This document shows positions 19,087 through 27,134 of a stretch of 64,000 nt of DNA, piece by piece. Position 1 is the stretch's first letter; the number at the start of each line of letters is the position of its first letter. A program made the translations under genes and the position numbers. This stretch comes from Geodermatophilus sabuli (GTDB lineage: Bacteria; Actinomycetota; Actinomycetes; Mycobacteriales; Geodermatophilaceae). The stretch covers positions 186,001 through 250,000 of the forward strand of contig NZ_OBDO01000009.1 of the NCBI RefSeq assembly GCF_900215145.1. The letters run 5' to 3'. Under the pieces are notes generated by a model that searched no databases, was not told the DNA's origin, and was given only the letters and a program-made list of their open reading frames with translations.

Positions 19087-20487
19087 TCACCGCCCCACGA
19101 CGCCGGTGCGGTTGATCAGCACGTCGAGCGCCTCGTCGATCGCCGTCACCATTCGGGCCGCCGCCGAGTAGGCGTGCTGGAACTGCAGCATGTTGGACAT
19201 CTCCTCGTCGAGGTTCACCCCGGCGACCGACTCCCGCGCGGAGTCCACCTGGTTGGTCACCACCGCCTGGATCTCCAGGCGGCGTCCGGCGACGGCGGAC
19301 TGCACACCGAGCTCGACGATCGCCGCCCGGTAGTTGGCGTCCGGGCCTTCGGCCCCGAGCCGGATCTGGGAGATCCTGTCGGCGTTGCCGCCGTCGAAGG
19401 TCGTCGTCCCCACTGCCGCGGCCGAGGCGGCGATCTCCCTGGGGTCGCTGATCATCAGTCGGATGTTGCCTGCGCTCAGCGGTTCCGTCGGGTGCCCGAG
19501 GAGAGACTTCCCGGCGACGCCGGCCAGGTCCACCCCCAGGGCGTGGGCCGTGTTGAGCTCGGTGGCCAGCTGCACGGCGATGCCGTCGAGCTCGTCGCGG
19601 TATCCCGGCAGGATCTCGCGCAGCGCCGACAGCTGGCCTCCGGCCTTCCCGCCCACCTGGACGGTCACGCCACCGGGATCGGTGACGATGGACGGCGACG
19701 TGGCGGAGGCGTCGTCAGCGGTGGCGGCCTTGGCGAGCGTGAGTCGCATGGCCGAGTCGCCTGCCACGAGCGTCAGTCCACCGACGACGACGTTCAGCCC
19801 GCCGTCCTTCGTGGGCATGGTCGTGGCGCCGATCTTCTCGGCCAGGCCGACGATCAGCAGGTCGCGCTGGTCGGCCAGCTCGTTGGAGGGGAGCCCGGAC
19901 AACTCGGCCAGCCGCACCGACTGGTTGAGCTTGGCGATGGCGGTGGTGGCGCTGTTGACATCCTCCACCAGCGCGTCGAGGTTCTCCTGGGTCTGCCCCC
20001 ACTGCTTGTCGAGCGCGGCGTGGGTGCTGCGCAGCCCCCCGGCGAGCGTGTCCAGGCGCTGCAGCAGCTGACTGCGGGCGGCGAGGTCGTCCGGCGCGTT
20101 CACGACGTCGTCCCAGCCGGCCCACATCTCCGACATGACGCTCTGCAGGCCGGTGTCGCCGGGTTCCCGGAACGCCTGCTCGATCGCCTTGTAGGCGTCG
20201 TTCTGGGCGGTGAGCAGCTGGCTGCTCGCGCGCTCCACGTGCGCCCGGCCCTCGAGGAAGGTGTCGCGGATGCGCAGCACCTCGTCGGCACTGACCCCTG
20301 AGCCGACGCTGTTGCTGACCGAGTAGAAGGCCGCGACCGCGTTGCCACCCTCGGCGCGCAGTTCCGCCCGCTGCCGGGAGTAGCCCTCGGTGTTGACGTT
20401 GGCGATGTTCTGCCCGGTGACGTCGAGTCCGCGACGCTGCGCCCAGAGGGCGGTGGTCGCCGTGTTGAGGCCCGAGAAGGTGCTCAC
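19087..20487 (-). CDS. flgK: Flagellar hook-associated protein FlgK
   Basis: First hook-associated protein. 466 residues. The axial-protein N-terminus STFSGLNTATTALWAQRRGL and GQNIANVNTEGYSRQRAEL is matched by a typical C-terminus, with SVAGVNLDEEMSNMLQFQHA followed by AYSAAARMVTAIDEALDVLI. GTG start overlapping the flgN stop. Shorter than the ~550-residue enterobacterial protein, which suggests a reduced surface domain. Confidence 0.95.
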   Translation of the reverse strand: MSTFSGLNTATTALWAQRRGLDVTGQNIANVNTEGYSRQRAELRAEGGNAVAAFYSVSNSVGSGVSADEVLRIRDTFLEGRAHVERASSQLLTAQNDAYKAIEQAFREPGDTGLQSVMSEMWAGWDDVVNAPDDLAARSQLLQRLDTLAGGLRSTHAALDKQWGQTQENLDALVEDVNSATTAIAKLNQSVRLAELSGLPSNELADQRDLLIVGLAEKIGATTMPTKDGGLNVVVGGLTLVAGDSAMRLTLAKAATADDASATSPSIVTDPGGVTVQVGGKAGGQLSALREILPGYRDELDGIAVQLATELNTAHALGVDLAGVAGKSLLGHPTEPLSAGNIRLMISDPREIAASAAAVGTTTFDGGNADRISQIRLGAEGPDANYRAAIVELGVQSAVAGRRLEIQAVVTNQVDSARESVAGVNLDEEMSNMLQFQHAYSAAARMVTAIDEALDVLINRTGVVGR

Positions 20488-20969
20488 AGGGCACCGTCCA
20501 GCGTGACGGCGCGGGTCGACTGTGTCGTCGACCGGCCGGTCGAGCCGTACGTGCCGGCCGACGGGGTCTTGACCGACAGCAGCGCGTCGCCGAGAGCGGC
20601 CAGGCCACCCTCGATCAGCTCACGGTTGGCGTCGGAGAGGCTCCGCAGTTCGGTGACGAGGACCAGCAGCGCCTCGTGGTGCTTGGCGAACAGGTCGTTC
20701 CACGGCGCGGGAGCCGCCTCGGCCAGCTTCCGCAGTGACGGATTGGCGTCCACCCCCAGGCGGGCGGCGATCGCCTCGGTGGTCGCAGCGCGCTCCACCT
20801 CCAGCGTGCGCAGCTGGTCGAGGACGACCTCGATCTCGTGCGCGATACGCGCCAGCCAGCGGGTCTTCCCCGTGACGATCAGGTACTGCTTCTCCTCGGC
20901 CTTGAACAGCAGCAGGTCCAGCAGCTCCTGCTCGCGCCAGAGCAACGTCGACAGGTGCTGGTAGTCCAT
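20484..20969 (-). CDS. flgN: Flagellar export chaperone FlgN
   Basis: 161-residue helical cytoplasmic protein in the position and style of FlgN, the chaperone of FlgK and FlgL, which it directly precedes. The sequence is a helical bundle (LLWREQELLDLLLFKAEEKQ, RIAHEIEVVLDQLRTLEVER) with a Ser/Thr-rich tail. Start: ATG 20969, though a GTG three codons upstream (20978) is possible. First gene of the leftward unit, with a sigma-28-like promoter about 64 bp upstream. Confidence 0.85.
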   Translation of the reverse strand: MDYQHLSTLLWREQELLDLLLFKAEEKQYLIVTGKTRWLARIAHEIEVVLDQLRTLEVERAATTEAIAARLGVDANPSLRKLAEAAPAPWNDLFAKHHEALLVLVTELRSLSDANRELIEGGLAALGDALLSVKTPSAGTYGSTGRSTTQSTRAVTLDGAL

Positions 20970-21039
20970 TCCCGCCACCGTCCTTCCGTCCTCGCCCCGC
21001 GTGCCAGACGTCGGTGCCGCCAGCGGGTTCTCGCTCCAG

Positions 21040-21067
21040 CCATCGGCACGGGCGCGGGCGAGGTCAA
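21040..21067 (-). promoter_or_regulatory. Sigma-28-like promoter for flgN-flgK-flgL-fliW-csrA
   Basis: On the minus strand: TTGA (21067-21064), 16-bp spacer, GCCGATGG (21047-21040). It predicts a start near 21033 and a leader of ~64 bp to flgN, almost the same leader as for fliC and flbD. Compare the sigma-28/WhiG consensus TAAA-N15/16-GCCGATAA (established knowledge). Confidence 0.5.
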
Positions 21068-21145
21068 GCCGAGGTGCTCAAGTCCGTCGGGATCCCGTCC
21101 GACCAGGAGGTCCCGTCCGCGCTCGCACCTGCCGAGGAAGGGGAC

Positions 21146-22114
21146 GTGAGAGCATCGCGTGCCCCGGTGACCGAGCGGACCCCTGCCTCCCGGCCCCCCA
21201 CCCTCGCGCGGGGCGGCGCCTCCTCCGGCGCACCGGGTCAGGACGTCGACGCCCTGGTGACCGAGCACCTCCCCCTCGCCGCGTTCGCCGTCAACGCCGT
21301 GGCCTCCCGCATCTCCCTCCCCGGTCACGTCAGCCGCGAGGACCTCCTCTCCTGCGCTCGCGTGGCGCTGGTCGAGGTGGCGCGGCGCTTCGACCCGTCG
21401 GCGGGTGCCTCGTTCGCCACGTACGCACTGGCGCGGCTGCAGGGCGCGGTCCTGGACGAGCTGCGGTCCGGGGACTGGGCGAGCCGCAGCGTCCGGGCCG
21501 CGGCGCGACGCACGGACGCCGCCGCGGACGCCCTCGCGATGTCCCTGGGCCGGCCGCCGACGCGCGAGGAGCTCGCCGCCAGCCTGGGCATCGCCCGGAG
21601 CGACCTGGAGTCGCTCCAGGTCGACGTGCACCGGGCGGTCATGGTGAGCATCGACGCCGAGTCCGGGCCGGACGGCTCCTCCCTCGACCTGCCCGACACC
21701 GGGGAGTCCCCCGAGCGGGCCCTGCTGCGCAGCGAGCGCAGCCGCTACCTGCACGAGGCGATCCAGGCTCTACCGGACCGGCTGGACGAGGTCGTCGAGC
21801 GCAACTTCTTCGGCGGCGAGTCGCTGACCGACATCGCCGCGGACCTGGGCGTCACCCTCTCCCGCGTCTCCCAGATGCGTGCCCGCGCCCTCACCCTGCT
21901 GCACGCGGCGATGAGCGAGGTGTGGGAGGGCAAGGCCGTCCCGGCGGACGGCGGTGTGCGGGCACGCAACCAGCAGCGCTCCTACGTCGACCGGGTCGCG
22001 GGCCGCAATGCCCCGCCATCGGCGGCACCCCCCGTCCCGCACACGGCGCCGCCGCTCCCCCGGCAGCGGAACCCATGGGCGGACGTCGCTCGGAGCAGCG
22101 CCCGACCCGCCTGA
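21146..22114 (+). CDS. fliA: RNA polymerase sigma factor, FliA/WhiG type
   Basis: 322 residues. Sigma-70 region 2 is LVTEHLPLAAFAVNAVASRI, HVSREDLLSCARVALVEVAR, RFDPSAGASFATYALARLQG and AVLDELRSGDW. Region 3 is LGRPPTREELAASLGIARSD. Region 4 is LPDRLDEVVERNFFGGESLT plus DIAADLGVTLSRVSQMRARA. The 'RLQGAVLDELRSGDW' stretch is typical of the FliA/WhiG/SigD group. The GTG at 21146 has AGGAAGGGG just upstream. Divergent from the flgN unit and next to fliC, as expected for the flagellar sigma. No anti-sigma FlgM gene is seen. Confidence 0.85.
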   Translation: MRASRAPVTERTPASRPPTLARGGASSGAPGQDVDALVTEHLPLAAFAVNAVASRISLPGHVSREDLLSCARVALVEVARRFDPSAGASFATYALARLQGAVLDELRSGDWASRSVRAAARRTDAAADALAMSLGRPPTREELAASLGIARSDLESLQVDVHRAVMVSIDAESGPDGSSLDLPDTGESPERALLRSERSRYLHEAIQALPDRLDEVVERNFFGGESLTDIAADLGVTLSRVSQMRARALTLLHAAMSEVWEGKAVPADGGVRARNQQRSYVDRVAGRNAPPSAAPPVPHTAPPLPRQRNPWADVARSSARPA

Positions 22115-22147
22115 GTGAGGTTGCACGAAAAAGATCCGGCACTCGCC

Positions 22148-22175
22148 TCAAGAGCCGGCTCCAACCGGCCGTAAC
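22148..22175 (+). promoter_or_regulatory. Sigma-28-like promoter of fliC
   Basis: TCAA (22148-22151), 16-bp spacer, GCCGTAAC (22168-22175). The predicted start is near 22182, giving a ~65-bp leader. The spacer begins with the palindrome GAGCCGGCTC (22152-22161), which could be an operator. The leader contains three GGA motifs. Confidence 0.5.
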
Positions 22176-22246
22176 CACTCATGCACCACCCGCAGCACGG
22201 ATGCAGCGGGCAACGGGAGAACGACCCGATTCCAAGGAGGAACACA

Positions 22247-23377
22247 GTGGGTCTCAGCGTCAACACCAACGTCGCGGCACTCAACTCGTACCGCAACCTG
22301 TCGGTCACCGACGGCCAGATGAACAAGTCGCTGGAGCGCCTGTCCAGCGGGTTCCGCATCAACCGCGCCGCCGACGACGCGGCCGGCCTGGCCATCTCCG
22401 AGGGCCTGCGCTCACAGATCGGTGGCCTCAAGGTCGCCGTCCGCAACACCCAGGACGGCATCTCGGTCGTGCAGACCGCTGAAGGTGCGCTCACCGAGAC
22501 GCACAGCATCCTCCAGCGCATGCGCGACCTGGCCGTGCAGAGCGCCAACGACACGAACGACAACGCCTCTCGTGACGCCATCAACGCGGAGGCCACCGCG
22601 CTCGAGGCCGAGCTGACCCGCATCGCCGAGAAGACGACCTTCAACAACGTCAAGCTGCTCGACGGCAACTACACGGCCAAGTCCTTCCAGGTCGGGTACG
22701 CAGCCGGGGACACCATCAGCGTCGACATCGTCTCCACCGGCGCGCAGGGCGTGAAGGCGACCTGGGCCAACGGTGCCGCCAGCACCGCGGCCGCGGTCGC
22801 CACGCTCGAGGTCGGCGGGGTCTCCGTCACCACCGGCACCCTGTCGGTCAGCACGGACGCCAACAACATCGCCGACCAGCTGAACAACGACGGCGCGTTC
22901 TCGGCGGTCTTCACCGCTTCGGTCACCTCTGCGGGTGGCCTCGAGATCCGTGCCAACGACGCCAGCCTGGCCGACACCGCCATCACCATCACGGGCACCG
23001 GCCTCGCCGGCGCCAAGACGGACACGGCCAACGCCACGGGCACCGGCGGCTTCTCCGCCACCGCCCTGGGCGTCGACGTCAACCTGTCGACCAAGGCCGG
23101 CGCCAACGCCGCGATCACCGCCCTGGACACCGCGATCAAGGCCGTCTCGACCTCGCGGGCCAACCTGGGTGCGCTGCAGAACCGGTTCGAGCACACCATC
23201 AACAACCTCAACGTGACCGCCGAGAACCTGACCGCCTCGGAGTCGCGGATCCGCGACACGGACATGGCCAAGGAGATGACCAACTTCTCCCGCACCCAGA
23301 TCCTGTCGCAGGCCGGCACCTCGATGCTGGCGCAGGCCAACCAGGCCTCGCAGAGCATCCTCAAGCTGCTGGGCTGA
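22247..23377 (+). CDS. fliC: Flagellin
   Basis: Filament subunit, 376 residues. The conserved D0/D1 N-terminus is LSVNTNVAALNSYRNLSVTD, LERLSSGFRINRAADDAAGL and RNTQDGISVVQTAEGALTET. The C-terminus is ESRIRDTDMAKEMTNFSRTQ plus ILSQAGTSMLAQANQASQSI and LKLLG. The middle (about residues 170-275) is a Thr/Ala-rich surface domain. The GTG start is fixed by a perfect AAGGAGG (22234-22240). It stands alone with its own promoter and terminator, fitting the highest expression need in the cluster. Confidence 0.97.
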   Translation: MGLSVNTNVAALNSYRNLSVTDGQMNKSLERLSSGFRINRAADDAAGLAISEGLRSQIGGLKVAVRNTQDGISVVQTAEGALTETHSILQRMRDLAVQSANDTNDNASRDAINAEATALEAELTRIAEKTTFNNVKLLDGNYTAKSFQVGYAAGDTISVDIVSTGAQGVKATWANGAASTAAAVATLEVGGVSVTTGTLSVSTDANNIADQLNNDGAFSAVFTASVTSAGGLEIRANDASLADTAITITGTGLAGAKTDTANATGTGGFSATALGVDVNLSTKAGANAAITALDTAIKAVSTSRANLGALQNRFEHTINNLNVTAENLTASESRIRDTDMAKEMTNFSRTQILSQAGTSMLAQANQASQSILKLLG

Positions 23378-23415
23378 TCGAGGAGCACCACCTGAGCAGG
23401 ACCTAGCACCACCCG

Positions 23416-23447
23416 GTGAGGGGGGAGGCCCCGGCCTCCCCCCTCAC
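23416..23447 (+). terminator. Terminator after fliC
   Basis: A perfect 15-bp inverted repeat (23416-23430 against 23433-23447) with almost no loop lies 39 bp past the flagellin stop. It isolates fliC from fliD. I see no clear promoter between this hairpin and fliD, so fliD may depend on partial read-through. Confidence 0.85.
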
Positions 23448-23491
23448 TGCGCTCTCCCCCCACCGCACCACCCGAGCCCCGAGGAGCTGTC

Positions 23492-24907
23492 TTGGCAGGC
23501 ATGAGCGTCGGCGGACTGGTGTCCGGCATGGACACCCAGACGATCATCAGCCAGCTGATGCAGATCGAGGCCAATCCGCAGACGCTGCTCAAGCAGCGCC
23601 TCTCGGCCACGCAGTCCCAGGCCACCGCCTACCGCGCCCTCAACACGCGTTTCGACGCGTTGCGCAGCGCCGCCGAGGCGCTGACCACCGACGCCAACGC
23701 CTGGAAGCCCGCGAAGGCCACCGCCTCTTCGACCACCGTCACCGCGAGCGCCTCCGCGGGCGCCGCGCCGGGGTCGGTGACCTTCACCGTGAACAACGTC
23801 GCCACCTCCCACTCGGTGCGCAGCGACAAGATCTGGACGGTCACCGGCACCCAGACCGCGGCCGACCTCGACTACGGCGCGACGACCCTCGACATCACCA
23901 TGGGTGGCACGACGACCACCCTGGACCTCGATCGCGACGGAAACGGCACCGCCACGCTCGCCGAGGCCGCTGCCGCCATCAACGCCAAGACGGAGCTCGG
24001 GCTGACCGCGACAGCGGTCAGGGTCTCCCCCACCGAGTACCGGCTGCAGGTCGCGACCAGCAAGACCGGGGCGAGCTCCGAGTTCACGGTCGGTGCGGCC
24101 GGCACCTTCGACCCCGTCACCCAGGGGGCCGACGCCAAGCTGACCGTGGGCACCGGGCCCGGCGCGTTCACCATGACCTCGTCCACCAACACCTTCACCG
24201 GGCTGCTGGACGGCACCGTGATCACCGTCAGTGAGCCCGCAGCGGCCGTCACCCTCAAGGTGGCCGCCGATCCCGAGGCCCTCGCGACCAAGGTCGCGGC
24301 CCTGGTCAACGCGGCGAACGGCCTGCTGGACTCGATCAGCTCCTACACCGACTACGAGAGCACGTCGGCGGCGCTCAAGGGGGACGCGACCCTGCGTCAA
24401 CTGTCGGGGCAGATCCTCGACACGGTCGCGCGGGCACTGGGGTCGAACGGGTCGTTGTCCGTCGCAGGGGTGGAGCTCAGCAAGGACGGCCAGCACCTGG
24501 ACTTCGACAAGGCCACGTTCGTCAGCAAGCTGACCGCCGAACCGGCTCTCGTGCAGGGTCTCTTCACCGGGACGAGCAGGACGAACGGCCCGGACGGAAC
24601 CGCCGGCACCACGGACGACGTGACCACACCCACCGGTCTCGCCGCCCGTCTCGCGGCGCTGGCCAAGACGGCCTCGGATGACACCACCGGCACGCTGACG
24701 CTGCTCGCCAAGGGCAAGGACTCGACCGCCGAGGACCTCCAGGACCGCATCGACGCCTGGGACATCCGCCTCGAGTTGCGGCGCACCACGCTGACCCGGC
24801 AGTTCACCGCCATGGAGGTCGCGCTGAGCTCCCTGCAGAACCAGTCGTCCTGGCTGTCGTCGCAGATCAGCAGCCTGCCGTCGTGGAACACCAACTCCAA
24901 GAGCTGA
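23492..24907 (+). CDS. fliD: Flagellar filament capping protein FliD
   Basis: Cap at the filament tip that folds incoming flagellin. 471 residues with the family N-terminus SVGGLVSGMDTQTIISQLMQ followed by IEANPQTLLKQRL. The coiled C-terminus is DRIDAWDIRLELRRTTLTRQ plus FTAMEVALSSLQNQSSWLSS. The GAGGAG at 23481-23486 is 5 bp before a TTG at 23492 and 14 bp before the ATG at 23501, so the rare TTG start is favoured. Followed by fliS after 52 bp. Confidence 0.94.
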   Translation: MAGMSVGGLVSGMDTQTIISQLMQIEANPQTLLKQRLSATQSQATAYRALNTRFDALRSAAEALTTDANAWKPAKATASSTTVTASASAGAAPGSVTFTVNNVATSHSVRSDKIWTVTGTQTAADLDYGATTLDITMGGTTTTLDLDRDGNGTATLAEAAAAINAKTELGLTATAVRVSPTEYRLQVATSKTGASSEFTVGAAGTFDPVTQGADAKLTVGTGPGAFTMTSSTNTFTGLLDGTVITVSEPAAAVTLKVAADPEALATKVAALVNAANGLLDSISSYTDYESTSAALKGDATLRQLSGQILDTVARALGSNGSLSVAGVELSKDGQHLDFDKATFVSKLTAEPALVQGLFTGTSRTNGPDGTAGTTDDVTTPTGLAARLAALAKTASDDTTGTLTLLAKGKDSTAEDLQDRIDAWDIRLELRRTTLTRQFTAMEVALSSLQNQSSWLSSQISSLPSWNTNSKS

Positions 24908-24959
24908 CGTCCAAGGACCCCGCACCACCCCTGATCCACCCCTGACCCAGGAGTACCCC

Positions 24960-25346
24960 ATGAGTGCCGCCGCCCTGCGCGCCCGTTACCTGGGCGACAC
25001 GGTCGCCACCGCCTCGCCGCAGCAGCTCCTCGTCATGCTCTACGACCGCCTGGCTCTCGACCTCGAGCGGGCAGAGACCGCGCTGGCCGCCCGCGACCGC
25101 GAAGAGGCCAGCGCCCAACTGCAGCACGCCCAGGAGATCGTCTTCGAGCTGCGCAGCAGCCTGCAGGTCGACGTCTGGGAGGGCGGCCCACGCCTGGCTG
25201 CGCTCTACACCTGGCTGATCGGCGAGCTCATCCAGGCCAACGTCAAGGCCGATCGCAACCGGGTCGTCTCCTGCCGCCAGGTCGTCGAGCCGCTCCGCGA
25301 CGCGTGGCGGCAGGCCGCCGTCTCGCTGGCCGCCGCGCCCGCATGA
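24960..25346 (+). CDS. fliS: Flagellar export chaperone FliS
   Basis: 128-residue helical chaperone that holds flagellin monomers before export. Family features: RARYLGDTVATASPQQLLVM followed by LYDRLALDLERAE, then AQEIVFELRSSLQVDVW and LAALYTWLIGELIQANVKAD. Directly after fliD. Its stop overlaps the next gene (ATGA). Confidence 0.94.
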   Translation: MSAAALRARYLGDTVATASPQQLLVMLYDRLALDLERAETALAARDREEASAQLQHAQEIVFELRSSLQVDVWEGGPRLAALYTWLIGELIQANVKADRNRVVSCRQVVEPLRDAWRQAAVSLAAAPA

Positions 25347-25699
25347 CCGCCGACCGCCCCTCCCCCGGTCGGGACGGCGATCCCCACGCGGAGTGGGCGA
25401 CCGTCCTCGACGAACTGGAGGGCGAGGTCCTCGCCGCCGAGGCGAGCATGGACGCCGAGCGGAACGAGGAGGTCGAGGCCTGGGGACGCCGGTCCGCGGA
25501 CTGGGTGCCGCCCACCGGTCTCGGCCCCGTCCCGGCCGACCTGCGGGAGCGCGCCGCCCGCCTGCTCCAGCACCAGCTCGCCGTCGCCGAGGCACTGGTC
25601 GAGGCGATCATCCAGTCCCGCCGGCAGCGCGACGTCGCCGCCCGCATGACCTACGCCGCGCCGCGGCCCGCAGCCTCCTACATCGACCAGGCCCTCTGA
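25343..25699 (+). CDS. Small protein in the fliT position
   Basis: 118 residues, coupled to fliS by an ATGA overlap. Mostly helical: HAEWATVLDELEGEVLAAEA, RERAARLLQHQLAVAEALVE and AIIQSRRQRDVAARM. The position after fliD-fliS is that of the FliD chaperone FliT, and size and helicity agree, but I see no diagnostic residues. A Pro/Gly stretch (DWVPPTGLGPVPAD) divides the two helical parts. Call: FliT-like by context only. Confidence 0.6.
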   Translation: MTADRPSPGRDGDPHAEWATVLDELEGEVLAAEASMDAERNEEVEAWGRRSADWVPPTGLGPVPADLRERAARLLQHQLAVAEALVEAIIQSRRQRDVAARMTYAAPRPAASYIDQAL

Positions 25700-25734
25700 C
25701 GCCCGGCCCGCCCGAACCCCACCCGCACTCCCCG

Positions 25735-25771
25735 CCCCCCGCGGTCACCGGTCCCCCGGTGCCGCGGGGGG
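25735..25771 (+). terminator. Terminator after fliD-fliS unit
   Basis: CCCCCCGCGG (25735-25744) and CACCGG (25746-25751) pair with CCGGTG (25756-25761) and CCGCGGGGGG (25762-25771), with one bulged T and a TCCC loop. This 16-bp stem starts 35 bp after the last stop codon. Confidence 0.85.
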
Positions 25772-25866
25772 CGTGGTCGTTCCCCGGACCTGCTCACTCC
25801 CAGCAGTCACACCCGCCTCGTTCACACCATCTGCCAACTCCGGCCACTCCCGTGGGCGACATCTGG

Positions 25867-25894
25867 TCATGCCTGGGACTCGGGATGCCGATGG
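25867..25894 (+). promoter_or_regulatory. Sigma-28-like promoter of the flgB-flgE operon
   Basis: TCAT (25867-25870), 16-bp spacer, GCCGATGG (25887-25894). Same spacing and -10 box as the flgN promoter. The -35 is the poorest of the set in its fourth base. It would drive a twelve-gene operon ending after flgE. Confidence 0.42.
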
Positions 25895-26017
25895 AGCAGG
25901 AGCACGGACAGCACAGCCCCTCGCCACGGATCGGCGGACCCCTCACTCGCTCGCGAGTGTCTTTCCGCGTACCCGGAGGTCGATCGTGTCCTGCCCTGCC
26001 CACCTGGCGAGCGCCCG

Positions 26018-26365
26018 ATGATCGGCGACGTCACCTCGACAGTGCTGCACGCCGCCCTGAGCGGGCTGGCCCAGCGGCAGCGCGTCACCTCCGACAACAT
26101 CGCGAACGTCAACACCCCGGGCTTCCTCGCCGGCCGCGTCGCCTTCGAGTCCGACCTCCGCAGCCAGCTGCGCAACGGGCAGACGCCGACCGTCAGCGGC
26201 GGCACCGTCGCACGGTCGCTGGAGCCGACGAACACCAACGGCAACAACGTCAACCTCGACAGCGAGACGATCATCGCCACCGAGACCGGTCTCCGCTACC
26301 AGCTGGCCCTCAACGCGCTCGACGGCAAGTACAGCGTCCTGCGCACGGCCCTGCGGACGGCGTGA
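26018..26365 (+). CDS. flgB: Flagellar basal-body rod protein FlgB
   Basis: Proximal rod subunit, 115 residues. Rod signature LAQRQRVTSDNIANVNTPGF near the N-terminus, then FLAGRVAFESDL. The C-terminal helix YQLALNALDGKYSVLRTALR is typical. First gene of the assembly operon. The stop overlaps the flgC start (GTGA). Confidence 0.93.
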   Translation: MIGDVTSTVLHAALSGLAQRQRVTSDNIANVNTPGFLAGRVAFESDLRSQLRNGQTPTVSGGTVARSLEPTNTNGNNVNLDSETIIATETGLRYQLALNALDGKYSVLRTALRTA

Positions 26366-26772
26366 CCGGCGTGTTCGACAGCCTGAACGTCGCCGGCTCC
26401 GGCCTCCTCGCCCACCGGAAGTGGCTCGACGCCGTGTCCGACAACGTCTCCAACCTCAACACCGTCACCAGCACCGACGAGGAGGCGTTCCGCGAGCGCT
26501 TCGTCGTCGCCCAGGCCGTGGACTACGGCTCCGGTGAGGGCGGGGTGCGCGTCGCCAGTGCCGAGTTCGGCAGCGGCGAGGGCCGGCCGGTCTACGCGCC
26601 CGACCACCCGCTGGCCGACGCCGAGGGCTACGTGAAGTACCCCGACATCGACCTCGGTGAGCAGATGACCCAGATGGTCATGGCCCAGCGCGGTTACCAG
26701 GCGAACATCGCGACCGTCGAGCGCGCCACGAACGCGTACCAGGCCGCCCTGCAGCTCGGGAAGAACGCGTGA
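26362..26772 (+). CDS. flgC: Flagellar basal-body rod protein FlgC
   Basis: Proximal rod subunit, 136 residues. VFDSLNVAGSGLLAHRKWLD and AVSDNVSNLNTVTSTDEEAF replace the usual 'NIANANT' by 'NVSNLNT'. The C-terminal signature is intact: DIDLGEQMTQMVMAQRGYQA followed by NIATVERATNAYQAALQLGK. GTG start overlapping flgB, and stop overlapping the fliE start. Confidence 0.94.
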   Translation: MTGVFDSLNVAGSGLLAHRKWLDAVSDNVSNLNTVTSTDEEAFRERFVVAQAVDYGSGEGGVRVASAEFGSGEGRPVYAPDHPLADAEGYVKYPDIDLGEQMTQMVMAQRGYQANIATVERATNAYQAALQLGKNA

Positions 26773-27134
26773 CGTCGCCGATCGGGGGCGTCGCGTTCCC
26801 CACGATGTCCATGCCGTCGATGTCCATGCCGTCGATGTCCATGCCGTCGATCGGTGCGATCGGTGACGTCGCCGCCACCACCGAGGCGGCCGCCGGCACG
26901 CAGTCGGCCACGGGGTCCGGCTTCGCCGGCGTCCTGGCCACCGCGCTGGACCAGCTGCAGACGACGCAGTCGGCGACCAACGACCTGGCCACCCAGGCCG
27001 CCACCGGCGACCTGCGGGACGTGCACGACTACATGATCGCGGCCAACGAGGCGAAGCTCGCCACCGAGATGGTCGTGACCGTCAAGAACAAGGCAGTTGA
27101 GGCCTTCAACGAGATCATGAGGATGCCGGTCTGA
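26769..27134 (+). CDS. fliE: Flagellar hook-basal body complex protein FliE
   Basis: Adapter between the MS ring and the rod, 121 residues. The conserved C-terminal half has GDLRDVHDYMIAANEAKLAT followed by EMVVTVKNKAVEAFNEIMRM. The N-terminus is unusual, with three exact MSMPS repeats after the start. GTG start. Overlaps flgC by 4 bp and fliF by 1 bp (TGATG). Confidence 0.93.
   Translation: MTSPIGGVAFPTMSMPSMSMPSMSMPSIGAIGDVAATTEAAAGTQSATGSGFAGVLATALDQLQTTQSATNDLATQAATGDLRDVHDYMIAANEAKLATEMVVTVKNKAVEAFNEIMRMPV
26804..26848 (+). repeat. 15-bp tandem repeat x3 in fliE
   Basis: Three perfect copies of ATGTCCATGCCGTCG encode MSMPS repeats in the exported N-terminus of FliE. The unit keeps the reading frame. 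It is the only Met-rich repeat seen in the window. Confidence 0.92.

Larger units (their letters stand above)
25700..26017 (+). other. Intergenic region between fliD-fliS unit and flgB operon
   Basis: 318 bp without a credible gene. It holds a strong terminator (25735-25771), then a sigma-28-like promoter (25867-25894), then a short inverted repeat CACTCG/CGAGTG (25944-25949 with 25954-25959) in the predicted flgB leader. The leader is long (~117 bp) compared with the other flagellar units. Confidence 0.6.
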
